Assembly: GCA_030077755.1 (NCBI GenBank)
Contig: JAQJZZ010000019.1
Coordinates: 198,501 to 262,500, forward strand
Origin: Filosporella fistucella
Lineage: Eukaryota; Ascomycota; Leotiomycetes; Helotiales
Direction: 5' to 3'
DNA length: 64,000 bases
The stretch's first letter is position 1, and each line of letters opens with the position of its first letter. The notes under the pieces were generated by a model. It worked only from the letters and a program-made list of their open reading frames with translations. It did no database searches and was not told the origin of the DNA. Shown piece by piece: positions 32,819-45,705 of the stretch. Position numbers and translations under genes: made by a program.

Positions 32819-34491
32819 ATGCTTGCCACGCTCCTTCACGCCCTTCTGGCGTTCCTCCCCTTCTCTGTCGCAGCCCTGGACCCTATAACTATCAAGGTAA
32901 ATCCTTCAAATCCGAGTACAACAGCCACTAAACTTTCTAGGGCTCCAAATTCTTCTCTAAAGACGGCTCTCAATTCTTCATCAAAGGAGTCGCATACCAA
33001 CAGGCAGTTTCCTCTCCCGGCGCAAGCGCTTCGAATCCAGATTATGTTGATCCTCTGGCAAATGGTGCCGCCTGTGCACGCGATGTACCTCTCCTCAAGC
33101 AATTGGGCGCGAATCTGATTCGCACATACGGCATTGATCCCTCTCAGGATCATTCGGTTTGCATGAAATTGCTTGATGAAGCTGGTATATATGTGATCAG
33201 TGATCTCGCGCAGCCCAAAGCTTCGATCGATCGGATTTCGCCATCCTGGGACGTGAATCTGTACAACAGATATACTGGCGTGGTTGATGCCTTGCAGGGA
33301 TATAATAATGTCCTTGGCTTTTTTGCAGGAAACGAGGTTACCAACGAAGTGATATACACCGATGCTTCGGCATTCGTGAAGGCAGCTATAAGAGATATGA
33401 AAGGGTATATCAAAGCAAAGGGATACCGCTCTTCGTTGGCTGTAGGATACGCAGCGGCAGACGACGCGAATATCAGAGTGAATGTAGCGAACTATTTCAA
33501 TTGCGGGGACGCGAGCGAAACCATTGATTTTTGGGGCGACAACGTTTACTCATGGTGTGGAGAATCAGATTTCGTGACAAGTCAGTACATAAATCGCACT
33601 AACGATTTCGAAAATTTCCCGGTTCCGGTATTTTTCGCGGAATTTGGGTGTAATAATGTTGGCGGGGGTGCAGGTAGAAAATGGACGGAGGTAGCAACCT
33701 TGCTGGGAGAAAAGATGAACAAAGTCTTCTCTGGAGGCATTGCTTACGAGTATTTCCAGGAAGCAAATGACTACGGTATTAATTTTGGAGCCCTATTAAC
33801 TGTTATATACTGATAGTTTCCAGGGTTGGTAACTGTTGATTCAAAGGGAGCGAGCACACTTGCAGATTTCAACGCCCTCTCGAGTCAATTCCATGCTGCT
33901 ACCCCTACAGGAACCAAATCCACGCAATATACGCCAACCAATACAGCCAAATCAAGCTGTCCGACAGTTGGAACCAATTGGACAGTCTCTGCCACTGGGC
34001 TGCCGCCGACTCCGAATCAGGCTCTTTGTGACTGCATGAAAAGTTCTCTGGTCTGTATAGCTAAATCAGCTATCGCTGGAGACGAAATAGCGAAACAGTT
34101 CTCGAAGCTGTGTACTGCGCAAAACACCAAGCCTTGTAATGACCTGGCCGTAAGCCCAGGATCTGGATCTTATGGCCGGTACTCCATGTGCAACGCATTA
34201 GACAAGCTCTCGTGGGCTTTCAATGTGGCTGCAGAAGCCTCGCAAAGCGGTGCTGGTTGTGATTTCGAGGGCAATGCCCAGCAGGCAAAAGCAGCCACTC
34301 CACTGGCTTCATGCTCATCTTTAAGCAGCATTGTTCCGAACTCAACGTCGACAAGTGGGGCTAAAACAACAAGCACGAAGAAAAGTGAAGGGAGCACACT
34401 CTACACAATGAAACTCCCAATTGGAGGCATTGGACTTGCATTTTATGTACTGGTAATGTTTACGACGGGTGCGAGAATGATTCTTCTGTGA
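32819..34491 (+). CDS. GH72 1,3-beta-glucanosyltransferase with CBM43, GPI-anchored
   Basis: Exons are 32819-32896, 32941-33775 and 33824-34491 (526 residues), with introns of 44 and 48 bp. A signal peptide (MLATLLHALLAFLPFSVAAL) comes first. The GH72 barrel spans about 25-320. GNEVTNE near residue 157 holds the acid/base Glu, FFAEFGCNN near 258 the nucleophile, and LGANLIRTYGID and EYFQEANDYGL are family blocks. Residues about 350-470 are a cysteine-rich CBM43 (X8) module (CDCMKSSLVCIAK; MCNALDKL). A Ser/Thr-rich linker and a hydrophobic C-terminal tail (LPIGGIGLAFYVLVMF) indicate a GPI anchor. Family members (Gas/Gel/Phr) lengthen and branch beta-1,3-glucan in the cell wall from outside the plasma membrane. 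The gene looks intact. Confidence 0.96.
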
Positions 34492-35961
34492 GCGGTTACT
34501 AAAAGTTGCTCTCTTCTGATTTGAACCAAGGCTTGCTATAGAGCTTTACCTTCTATAAGCCCTATTTATCTCGACAATTTTTTCTTACTTTTGTTTAAAG
34601 ATGCATTTGAAATGATAAAAGCAATTTTGAGATACCTCGACCCTCTAAGAGATTGAACTGGGAAGAAATAACTCTGAAACGTGGCAAATGTTGATCGCCT
34701 CGCAACCACTGTGTGAATCTTGGGACTGAAATAGCGACATACTCCAAAAAGTCTTGACCGAGAAGAAACATTCGAGCTCTGGAGCAACAAAAGATCAAGA
34801 ACTAGAATGACCGAGCTCATCAACTTGGCCAAGTCTGCTACGAAAGCTTGTCCTCGATAGCTCAGGTTCAGACGATAACATCAGTGCGGACTACACCTGA
34901 TGGGATGAAAGTACTAGAAGTCAAATGTCAGAGGAAGATAGCATTTCTCCTAACAATACCAGGCTTGGCCACTCAATCTGCGTCCATGTCTGAAAGTGTC
35001 CTGTCATATGGCATGCTGCTGAAAGAAATAATTAAATCACCCCACAACCACGCTGTATTCCTCTGCAAGACTCGTTTAGATTAGTGTTGGCAGTACCCTG
35101 TAAACTCCTCCTGTACAAGTACGTACTTGAGAATGACAACTTCGAGTATGAGGCTCTTCGTACACAGGGGTTCCATGTTCATATGTTGCTTCGAATCACC
35201 CTTTGTTCCAGAGTGACTATTCAGGAAATGCGAAGGAATAAGTAAGGGATCCGAAATAATCGCGACGACGAAAGATGCAAAAGTTTGTAGAAGTTTAGGT
35301 ACTTTGACAACCTCGATGCCATACATAAACTTGCCATTCATGTTACGAGCGTTAGAAGATCCAGCCACCTTTCGAGGCTCTTCGATGATCAAGTGTCTCC
35401 TGAGGAAATAACGGTAGTGCACCGCCCCCTGGGCTCGTCAGTGGAGGTGTGGCTGGGTTTAAATTTGGATGACCCGCCCGCTAAACTGTGCTGGTAAAGG
35501 AGCAAGATGCGATGCGATGCGACACCGTGAACGAAGTTATCAGACGGCTGCATCAGAGACACTTCCCGTTTTTTGACTCTCTTTTATTGTCCTTGCGCTT
35601 GGTCTTCGAAGACATTTTGATACCGACGAGGCTGGATTTAGGATTCCGGAGGAGGCGTGGCTTGCAAAAAGGAAATAGGAAGGGGTAACTTCAAAAAGAA
35701 AGGCTTTAAAGGAAGGGGAGGAGCCGACGTCGATCACACGGCTGCATCCAAAAGAAGGCGGCGATCCAGCACAGTGAAATTTGATCTGCCAAAGCTCAGA
35801 TTACGATAAGACGATTCGCAATCTCGTCCTTTCTTTTGTCCTCTTCACGAATTCACGAACTGTACGACAAAAGTCCAAATCATGCAATAGAATCCACGCT
35901 TGCGACGAGTACACACAACGGAAGGGGTAGTGGTTAGACTCGACCAAGACTTAACACAACT
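34492..35961. other. Intergenic region, 1.5 kb
   Basis: No gene is recognised. The last 200 bp before the Uds1 gene are rich in pyrimidine runs, as in a start-site region. Confidence 0.5.
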
Positions 35962-38901
35962 ATGAATGGGAATACTCCAAGGGGCAAGGCGTTGCCGCCG
36001 AGGCCCAGTCAAGATTTAGGATATGGCTACACTGGAGGAATTGCAATGGGGTCGCAAAATGGTTTGCGGAAGGAGAACATTGATCCCAGGAGAATGGGAC
36101 CGCCGGAACCAAGTGGGCGCATAATTTTGGAGGGCTATAAGATGGATATTGGGAATAACTTCGCAGACGAGACTCCACGATACAATCCAGTGAGGACTTG
36201 AATCTGCTAGGTGGAACTGGAGATTACTGACTGCTTTTAGATGAACGCCTCACGACCTCAGAGTTCGCCCCTTGTCAACGTCAATGACCCAATCCAGGTA
36301 CATCTCTTGGTGGAGACGGCGCTTGGGGATAGCAAGGAGTTCGAGATTCTCTCTCCTGAAGAAGTGGATGATCTGAAGAAGCATATTGCTGTTCTTACCC
36401 AACGGATAGAACAGACTAGACAAAACCTAACAATCCAATCAAAGTACCGGGATGCTGCCATTTCGATGGCTAAATTATACTCTCCAACGGACAAGAGAAA
36501 AAGTTCTGATGGCCCGGATGGGAAGGGAAATCGACGGAGTATATTTGGGCACAATCGTAATGGAAGTGACCAGGTCAAGGAGGCAGAGCACGAACGTATT
36601 ACGAGTGAGAAGAAGTGCGAGGAATTGGCTTCAGAACTCTGGCATCTTGAGAAGAGATTAATAGAGCCACAACATAGATTATTGAAGCATACGGCTGGCA
36701 TTCTGCAAATGACACACAAGGGCCCTAAGAAGACACCAAGAGGGCAGGACGGAACCCAACAATCGAGGATGCCAGGAAGTCCAGAAAGTATGTACACATA
36801 CTCGAACGCCAGGGGAAGCATGGATCCTATACATGATGAGCTGCTGTTTGACGAGAGAAGCTTATACCTTCCCACGAACCTTATGGACGGCTTTGGAGAT
36901 TTAGGATCCAGGGATAGTTTAAGGGCAAATCCGCGTACCCAGGAGCAAATACAAATGATCAGCCAGACGGAACAAAAGCTGGAGAGCCTAAATAAGAGAT
37001 TGAGAGAAGTTATCGTGAAGGCAAATCCTGACCGAGGGACGAATTACGCCACTCCACCACAAAGCGGCAGTAACTCCTCAGAGCCTGGGCAGCATTTGCA
37101 AAATCATCTGGAGTACCTTGAGCGAGGTATTGATACGATTGGACAGGAGCATAGCCAGTCCTCACGAGGTCTACAAGAATCGGAGGCTGCGTTCAGTAAG
37201 CGCCTACAAGAGACCGAAGCAGAGATGGATAGGAGGTTGCAAGAATCGGAGGCTGCAATGGAAACTAGACTACGTGAATCTGAGGCATCGATGGAGGAAA
37301 CGCTAGAGCAGCTCAACCGCGAGGTTAGAGGTATACTGCTTCCGTACAATGCGAAACGCCCGGAGCCTCCAGAACTTACTGGCGATGGCCTTAATGATCA
37401 ATTGATGTATTTCCAAGATAGTATCGGGGCAATTGAGTTGGAGCTTTCTCGAGCATCTACTGCCGCAAATAAGAGTTCTGGTAACGCCGACAGCATGGGT
37501 CAAATGGAAACGGTAATGATGGGCCTTTGGGACATCATTCAATCAGGGGAGGAGGAAGAGAGGCAGCGAAGACAAGAGCGCCGAAAAACGAGAAGTGCTC
37601 AAAACCTGCCAGCAGACGAAGACGATATGTCACCGGACGAAGACAGTGATCCAAATGAGCCGTTCTCGCTTCAAGGGTTCTCTGCAAAGGTTCAATGGCT
37701 TTATTCTCAAGCTACAAGATTGAAGGATCAGAAGAAGGTTCTGCAAAGACAAATCAAACAACAACGAGAATTGAACAATAAATCAGACGCCACAAAAGAT
37801 GCCGAGATGGTTCAGAAGGTTGAAGAATTGGAAAGGACCAAGGCGTTGCTTACCAGAACCGAGATGGATGCTGATGCTGTGAGAGAGCAGTTGAGCGATA
37901 TGATGGAGAAACTTGATGAAGCAAGACAGCAGGAAAATCTTCGCAGCCAAGCTCGTTCGAATGATGAATCTTCTGCTGTACGGGCAGCACAAGAAGAGAT
38001 TAATCAACGAAATGAAACCATTGCCGCTCTCGAGGAAGAATTGCAGGACCTGAAAGATGACCAGTCAATTGCATATGCTGAGATGCAAGGAAAGATTGCA
38101 GATACGGAATCCAGGATGGATAATTTGACAAAAGAGCTCGCTGTTGCAACGGCAGCGAAAGCGTCATTTGATATAACAGTTTCTGAGAAAGACAAGGCTA
38201 TTGCTGCCAAGGAAGAAGAGATGGAGAACATGAATATGGAAATTGCTCGTCTCCAGACCGAAGTCACCATCGCTAGAGCAGAACTCGATGGAGCATACGG
38301 TTCTCGTGCTCAACGTGCTGCAGAAGTTGCTGCCAATCCAGCCATCCAGAAAGAAATCGATGATCTGATGAAAAAGAATGCTTCTTTATCATCCGAGCTC
38401 CAGTCTCTTCGCGAGAGGGGCTCAGCTGATCCTCAAACGGACGAGAAGATGCGTACTCTTAAGAAAGAGCTTGAAGAAACTATCGAGGAGTATGAGCAAA
38501 TGACAAAAGCATCTATTGAATGGGAGAAGGAGAGAGAGTCCTTGGAGAGTACGATTGATAAACTCCGAGACGAGAGAGAAAATCTTGAGGCACAGCTGAG
38601 TGACGAGAAGGTCAGATGGCTAGGTATGAAGAGTCCTGGCTTCGATGGAGGAAATGCTCCACCTGGAAGTACCAGTACAACTGTCTTGAAGAATGAGTTC
38701 AAGAAGATGATGAGAGATACCAGGGCAGAGAATGCGAAGGCTTTGAGGGTAAGTTTCATTCAATTGATAATCTTCACTGGGAATACTAATATTCTCCAGG
38801 CCGAGCAAGCGGAGCGACGAAGATTGGAAGATGAACTCAGAACTTTGAAGAAAGCTCAAGGGCCTGGCAAATCTGGCTTAAGTCAGAGTATGGGTGCTTA
38901 A
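35962..38901 (+). CDS. uds1: Uds1-like (up-regulated during septation) coiled-coil protein
   Basis: Exons are 35962-36189, 36241-38748 and 38800-38901, giving 945 residues; both introns are 51 bp. The N-terminal about 80 residues are Pro/Arg/Gly-rich and disordered. Residues about 88-215 match the Uds1 domain (Pfam PF15456): NDPIQVHLLVETALGDSKE, SPEEVDDLKKHI, NLTIQSKYRDAAISMAKLYS, LASELWHLEKRL. From about 310 on the protein is mostly coiled coil, with four tandem 11-residue repeats at 387-430 and long Glu/Lys/Arg heptads at 560-870. Uds1 family members are linked to septation and cell polarity in fission yeast; a structural or scaffold role at septa is inferred here. Intron 2 is a multiple of three without a stop, so its retention would add 17 residues. 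Confidence 0.92.
37171..37302 (+). repeat. Four tandem 33-bp coding repeats in the Uds1-like gene
   Basis: Four consecutive 11-codon units encode LQESEAAFSKR, LQETEAEMDRR, LQESEAAMETR and LRESEASMEET. They are similar but not identical in DNA, so they are old or under selection. An 11-residue period fits a hendecad coiled coil. Confidence 0.92.
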
Positions 38902-39636
38902 ATTGCGCTACCTGTACGATATGAGTGTGTTTGGGAAGGACATTTGTTTTGTTAGGAGAGTATACAATTGGATGATTAGGAGGTTTGGATGATAAGTTAT
39001 GATTGCGGGTTGGCTGGGTAGCCAAAGAGTTTTTGTCTCAATCCTCAATTGGAAAGGTTGTGTTCGATTGCTTGTTGTTGGATTATAGCTCATGAGCGGT
39101 TTGGGGGCAGTTTATGGCGGGTATACATGCATAGCTTGCATTCTTTGGCGTGGCATTTTGGTTTCTGGAATTGGATGTGATGAGTAGGGATATAGAATTG
39201 GAGAATAGGAGATGATTGATACTACACAATACATCATTATCACACTTACATGCATTGTCTTTGAGGCTGCTTGGACTTTTGAATTACTCTTGTACATGAA
39301 GAAATTATTTCTGAGACTGTAGATCACAAAAGGCAGCAGAGAGACACTGATATTGAGTAGTAGCAAATATAGATATCTAGCTAAGGCCCTTCTACGTCTT
39401 ATATGACAATTCCCACATTTTTTACCCCTCCCTACCCAAAACCCATTCAAATACCTGGAGGGACCAAGGAAACACTTCTCTTAATCTCAAGCATCAACTG
39501 TCATCAAACTTAGCACACCACGGCACAGCACAAGCGAGCAAAAGAAAACTGCGGAGAGGGAGTGGAGAAAAACAAGCCAAAGAAAAGGTTCCAGGCAGAT
39601 CCACAAATCCATCCAGGATTCAGCAACCCGCCATCC
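38902..39636. other. Intergenic region between convergent genes
   Basis: 3' flanks of the Uds1 and aminotransferase genes; no other feature. Confidence 0.5.
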
Positions 39637-41483
39637 CTACTTTTGAACCAACTTACCCTCCTTCTTGAACTTATTCACCACTCTCTCAATCCCATCCAAT
39701 CCCATCTTCAGCGTCTCCATCTTCGGTCCATAGCTAAAGCGCACGAAATGGTGACAGGGTGAATCGAATAGATCACGGCGTTTTGAGGGATTGAGATCGA
39801 AGAATATTCCTGGAACGACGATGACGCGCTCTTCTAGACATGCTTGGAAGAAGTTCAAGCCGTCCGAGATGGCTTCGGGGAGACCTTCGAGATCGAGCCA
39901 GAGGTAGAAAGTACTGTCGGGGACGGTTTTGATTACAAAACCCATTTTGCGGAGGCGGGTGACGACGTAGTCTCTCTTATCCTGTTGTCTATGTTAGATT
40001 ATACAATGGAAGTAAGGGAGAGAAGTGAACCCTAAAGTGGCGTTGAATAGCTTTCATCTCTGTTCGAACCTTATCGGGTTCAAGCATAGGAATAGCTGCC
40101 TCTTGGAAAGGAACATTAGCTCCTCCATCGAGATAAGAACCACATGATCCAATAGCCTTGATGAAGTCTTTTGGACCAACGATCCACGCGATTCTCCATC
40201 CAGGAAGTCTGAAACGCTTGGTAAGCCCATCAATGATGAGAACATCGTCTTCGTCTACATCCTCAATGTTCTCTGCTGAGCTGATGGTCGTACCATCGCA
40301 GTCGGAAGTGTAGTTGTAACCACCGTAGAACTCATCCATCACAAGGGTAGCTCTATCCCGGCAGATATTTTGAATTTCAGCCAATTCTGGATTCTTTACT
40401 ACTTTCCCAGTAGGATTCCTCGGGTTAGAGGTCAAGATGACAGAAGTACCACGAGCAATCTCCTCAGCAATCTTGTCGGGATGGATATGATATCCATCTT
40501 CCTCGCTGAGTGGTGAAGGTATAGCAGCAAACTACAACACCATTGAATCAGTATGACCCCTGCCAAGAAAACTCATCTACCAACCCAGCTAACAAAATCC
40601 GGGGCCATCATCTACCAAGAAGCTTGGCAGGTACAAGGCACGACTTACATTCTTGAACAACGACAACATCTCATTATACGCCGTGTAATCCGGGATGAAA
40701 AAGCCCAAGTAGGCATTATTCAACACAGCCGCAATGCGAATCAACCCCGCTCGTCCACCAGGCACAATAGCTACATTCTCCCACGTATACTGCGACGGCT
40801 TTCCCTTCCTATGATGCTCATTATACAGATTCGCGACAGCAGCTCGCAGAGGCTTGATGCCGGCCGTAGGACCGTACTCTCGTCCTGCCATTGTGATATC
40901 TATCTCCTTGGGTCTCTCGAAGGATCCTTCGATCTCGTCGTCTACTTCGGGGGCGCCTTGGCCGAGATTGGCCCAGAGATCTGGTTCCTCAAGGAATCCA
41001 TGCTCGTATGCTCGCTCTGTGCACCAGATTACACCTGTTGAGCCACGGGTTGGGTCAAGACCTGCGTGGGGCTTGTGGCCTTCGTGTGCGTTGCGGAATT
41101 GGCGATGGATTTTGGACTGGGTTTCTGTGGGAGGGAGGAGTTAGCTGGTGTTGATACAAGGTTTGAGCAGGTGTGATTCCGCTCTGCAGCTGCTTTAATT
41201 CCCATCCTCAGGTCAGAAACTATCCTCAAAGTCCAATCTCTGCAAGTCCTTCTTGTGCCCTCTTACCCTCCCCTTTCCTCTTTTCGCCACACCAGTACCC
41301 TATACCTCAATCCTCAAACCCCATCAAAGTCAATCGAAACCCCAAAACAAACAAGAACGAAATCCATCAAAACCTACCACTCGATCCCGGCTCCGTCGTA
41401 CTAAACCTCCTAGCAAGTTTAGTCGACACCCTCGGTGTGCCCGTCGACCTATTCATCGAGAACTGGCGATTTTTAAACGACAT
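39637..41483 (-). CDS. Class I/II PLP-dependent aminotransferase
   Basis: Exons are 41483-41378, 41124-40649, 40531-40031 and 39981-39637 (475 residues). Introns are 253, 117 and 49 bp. The unusually long first intron is supported by a stop upstream of exon 2, a branch point GCTAAC and a donor GTAGGT that joins the frames. The fold type I marks are present: YGPTAGIKPLRAAVANLY, VPGGRAGLIRI, the substrate-loop motif TSNPRNPTGK, DEFYGGYNY, DGLTKRFRLPGWRIAW with the PLP-binding Lys, and HFVRFSYGP with the carboxylate-binding Arg. It probably transfers an amino group from an aromatic or other amino acid to a keto acid; specificity is not readable. The basic N-terminus (KLARRFSTTEP) resembles a mitochondrial presequence, but this is weak evidence. 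Confidence 0.9.
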
Positions 41484-42287
41484 CTTTCCTTTCTTTCTCT
41501 GTCTCTATCCCTTATATATCGTCCCTCTTCTTCTAGTATCCTCGCCCCAGTAGCTTCGCAAGCTCCAAAAAAACAAATATTTCCAATCCCACGTTCCCAC
41601 GTAGTAGACTGTAAAATAAGACACAAAAACGCTGTGTGCGGATGTAATTGGTAAGGTGGAGGTATTGTATCGAAGTCAAGCCTTCAACAGAAAGAGGGGA
41701 TCAGAAACAGATAAGAGCTGTCCACAGGGCATGTATTTGGGGTAAAGAAAAAGAAAAAATCCTGTGCGTAGCTTGATAAGTGGGACTGTACTTAATTGGC
41801 TTGCCCCAGATCCCTAAACATAACGGAATCCCATTCCCTAGCCAGAACCAGATTCATCTGTGTACAGTACCTACCTACTAGGTAGGCAAACGAGCGGGAG
41901 CTTGCCCCGCGGCGGTGAGCGGGAAGCGATGCTTATCGATAAGTCGGGCTCAGAGTGGCTTTTCGCACTCCTGTGGGGGGGAAAAGTAATATGTTTTGGA
42001 TGCATTGTGGGAGCTGAAGAATTGCGCGAGTCGTGGAGGTTTGATTGGAATGTGGATGCGTCTACTCGGTGTTTGAGGTATATACGTGGAACGAATCAGA
42101 GGAGCTTATTGTACTCGTGGGGTCTCAAAGAAGGGGTACGATGAGGATGAGGCACTGAGCGGGAGTTGCTTTAGGAAGGTAAGGGTAGGTAATGAATGAG
42201 ATCTAAGCTAATACGACAACAAACTGATATTTGTACAACACTCTATCTACGGAACGGGACGCGCGGGAAAACATCTCAACTGGAAAG
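41484..42287. other. Intergenic region
   Basis: Contains CCTACCTACTAGGTAGG near 41871-41887, a short AGGTA/TACCT motif seen again beyond 52 kb. No gene is supported. Confidence 0.5.
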
Positions 42288-45033
42288 CTAAGAAATATCT
42301 GCCGCCGACTCATCATCCTCCAACATCTGCTTGAAAGAAAATGGCTCAAAGGGGATACCATCTCCCATGAAATGTTTGCTCATAGCTTCAACCCAGTGCA
42401 AACGCAAACTGTGCAACATGGCACTCGTACCCTCCATGACCACCAACACGGCAATGGTAAGGAAGAACCATGCAGTAAAGGTAACAACAATCATAAACAC
42501 TCCGAGAGGTCCCGTAGTGCTAAGTCCAATCTGCAAAGTCATGGACCAGAGAACGACAGAAAGTTGCTGATGAGCCAGTGACAAGGCCCATAAACGCAAG
42601 TAAGAGGCGGTGTGAGAAACGCAATTCAAACAAAATTCTGCAAATAATTAGCGGGGACACAAATTTCGACGAGGAAAACATACCAATGGTGTGAATGACC
42701 TGATGGATCATGACTTCGCTGAATTCGAACTCTTCATGTTCTTCATCTCCAATGTCTTGGGTGATCATAGCAACACCTTCACCATCGCTGGCCAAGCTGG
42801 CTCTTCCATCCAATGTATTGCTATCACCATCATCATTATCAAGGGCGCTGACTCTGGAGGTCTCTCCGATGCCTCTATATCCTTGTGCACGAGCTTTGTT
42901 GTGCTCCCATCGGAGATAGAATGGCTTCAAGAGGAGCAGAATCGGAACCTGAGCAACAGCAATGAGGACCAGGAAAATTTGGACGGCTGCCTGGCCACCG
43001 TAAAGTGCCTGGCCATCAATTTTACCAGGAGACAGGAACATGTAGATCAACATATTGAGAAGACCGGGCGGTGATTGTCCAATGCCGTTCCAGTCAATTG
43101 ACCACTTGTAGACAATAGTGAACACCAGGTAACCGAAGATAGCTTGGAAGAAGATCATTCCAGGTACGAAGACACCCCAGATATCGATCGGGGTCCTGAA
43201 GTGACGAGCATTGATGTACGATAGACACAACGAATATGTCATGTGGCACCAACCCATCAAAATACTGAGCTTCATCTTGTAACTGTTGGAGAACAAGAGA
43301 TCGTTCTCAGTATCGTGCCACATCCAGTCGAGTCCAAAAGGATACCGATATCCATTTGCTTCTTTCAATTGTGCGATGACGACCTCACCTTCTTTCCAGC
43401 CATCCGGTCGAACCCATTCCCAACCACTGGGAAAGATATCGAGAGACTTGGAGAACACGTCATTGTAGATAAGACCAGTGTACATGGAGAAGATACCCAT
43501 CATCAACATGATGTATCGTCCATAAAATGCCATTGAGAAAAGCTCATCACGAACCTTCTTCAATGGCTTTTCCCAGTAGATCATAGCGGAAGCAGCGCAG
43601 ACCATAAGGAATCCGTGACCGAAATCTCCGAACATGACAGCGAAGAGGAAAGGGAAAGTAACGATTGTAGGCAGACCAGGGTTGACTTCCTGGTATTTAG
43701 CGGTACCATAAGCATTGATGATAGTTTGGAAACCTTCGGTGAATCGATTTGTTTTCTGATAGGTAGGAGGCGTCTTATTCGTTCGGATCTCGTTGATGAT
43801 GGACGGCACTGAAAGTCCAGCACGATTGTTGACATCGTGAAGAGTCGACTTAATAGTCGGCAGTGAATTGGTCGGGCACCATGCCTCAGCAATCAATGTC
43901 TTCCTGGCATGATCATAAGAGAACAAATTGAGTGTCTGATAGACAGCCTTCTCCTTCTTGATGATAACCATCCATGCAGCCAAACTCTGAGCGATCTGAG
44001 TGAGCTCCGCATCAAGAGTGGTCTTCGTGTTCCGGAGGACATTTCCAAGATCCCCAAGTCGAGTATTGACCTCATGAATCTGATCTCGTCGAAGATCACT
44101 ATTCTCATCCACACTATACAGATCCGCACCCAACGACTCGGAGATCTTGCGGATCTTCGCAATGAGTTCCTTTCCATGCGCGAAAATGACAAAGACGTTC
44201 TTGCTGACCGGCTCATTGGTCGAAGGATCGAGAAGCGGTTCCGGAATCTCAGATTGGTTCATGTAGAGATTACCTCTCAAGGTTCGCCACAAGATACGCT
44301 CGAAAGCAGCCACTCGCTCGCGGGGAATAACACCAGCTACAAAGCCAATATTCATGACCGAGAACGAGCGCTCGGCATCTCCATTCTGGCCTTGTCCATG
44401 CTGTTCCACGTCTTGCAAGAGAGGCGCATCGTCGTTATCGGTCGAAGCTCGAATCTCCTCCACGTTTCCATGTGCCCTATCAAAGAAGCCTCCTGCCTCT
44501 CTAAGAACCCATCTCCACTCTGTCAATTCGACCTCTCGCTTCTTTAACGTCTCGTAGCTATCATTCAAGGAAGCGACTCTCTGTTCCAAGCTCTGGCTTC
44601 GGTCCGCGAGCTCGTCGATCTCAGAAGCGGACGGAGCAGCCAAGGTGTCAACATCGAGATCAATCTTGCGAAGCGGGATACCAGCTTTCTCCATCTGCGT
44701 ATGAAAGTATCCTAGAACCCTCTAGTCAGTTCCCCAATCCCCGTTTCCGAAAAGCAGCAGAGTGAAAACCTACGCAATTGTCTCTCAACATTATCCAATC
44801 TTCTTATCTCCTGTGTAAACGTCCTCTGAAAAGCCGTAACCTCACTATTAAGCTACACCTCGTCAGCACTCCTCCTTATCATAACCAGAATGGAGAGAAC
44901 TCACATCTCTGAACTGAATCTGACCCAGTTCTCCAAGTGCACTAACGATCTCCCGACCAATTTCATTAGCAATGTACAGCTGCACCATGCTCATGTCCGC
45001 AGACCGGAACATGGTGTCCTGATGATGGACCAT
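42288..45033 (-). CDS. vph1: Vacuolar H+-ATPase subunit a (Vph1/Stv1 type)
   Basis: Exons are 45033-44905, 44852-44774, 44711-42684 and 42637-42288, giving 861 residues; introns are 52, 62 and 46 bp. The N-terminus [19 protein letters not shown] and [19 protein letters not shown] are hallmarks of the cytosolic half (residues 1 to about 400). The membrane half follows with [34 protein letters not shown] and, across the last splice, [17 protein letters not shown], which holds the Arg essential for proton flow in yeast Vph1. Filamentous fungi usually have one isoform, so vacuolar and Golgi functions may be shared. The subunit couples ATP hydrolysis by V1 to proton transport through Vo. A TCACGTGA box lies about 157 bp before the ATG. 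Confidence 0.97.
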
Positions 45034-45705
45034 GATGGGCAGCGAGAGGGGTAGAATTCCGGAGTCCTCTCTGCGATGGGAATTGATGGCTGCGAGAGCG
45101 GGGGATGGGGTCGAGATGCGATTGTTGATGCTCGAGGCAGAAGCTTGAAGCTTCCATTTGAGGCGTCATGAACCTGGGTCTTAGCTTAGTCACGTGAAGT
45201 ATTATGTAAGGTGAGAAGACTTTCAGCCTCTTCGAGGTGTGTTCAGGGATAGCTATAATGCCTATGAGACTTAGCAATGGAGAGGGATAAGTGTGAATGA
45301 TTAATTAGGCCTTGTTGTTCGTCCTTGTTAACATATCGACTTTGCTACAATAATCAATGTCCTAAAAATAAAAGCCTCAACACGAGAAACACTGAATGAA
45401 AACCCTAAACTATTTACTAGTACCCTTTAGTAATTGTACATTTCAATATAAATTTTACTATTTGTTCATTCACTCGCTATGGTCATCTATCCTACAAGAA
45501 CAGATTACCGTCATGCTTCCGCTCAGCTTCGCTCCACGCCTTTCACCCCCATCCCCATCAACAAAAGAGAGTATGCTATGGCAGTCCCAAGGACTACAGA
45601 TCAAGATGCTTGCTCAATAATAGAACACATTCGTCACTCAAGCGTGACTCATCTTCGCCAAAACGCCTCCAATGAGCAGTGATTGTCCCCCGTACATCCC
45701 CTATT
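45034..45705. other. Intergenic region between vph1 and yme1
   Basis: It holds the vph1 promoter and the yme1 3' flank. The only notable element is the TCACGTGA palindrome. Confidence 0.5.
45190..45197. promoter_or_regulatory. TCACGTGA palindrome upstream of vph1
   Basis: The sequence GTCACGTGA lies about 157 bp before the V-ATPase subunit a start. It equals the core of the bHLH site that controls lysosomal genes in animals; a fungal equivalent is only suggested. Confidence 0.35.

Noticed and set aside
36258..36875. 205-codon minus-strand frame
   Set aside because: Antisense shadow of the Uds1 domain.
43909..44547. 212-codon plus-strand frame
   Set aside because: Exact antisense shadow of the V-ATPase subunit a exon.
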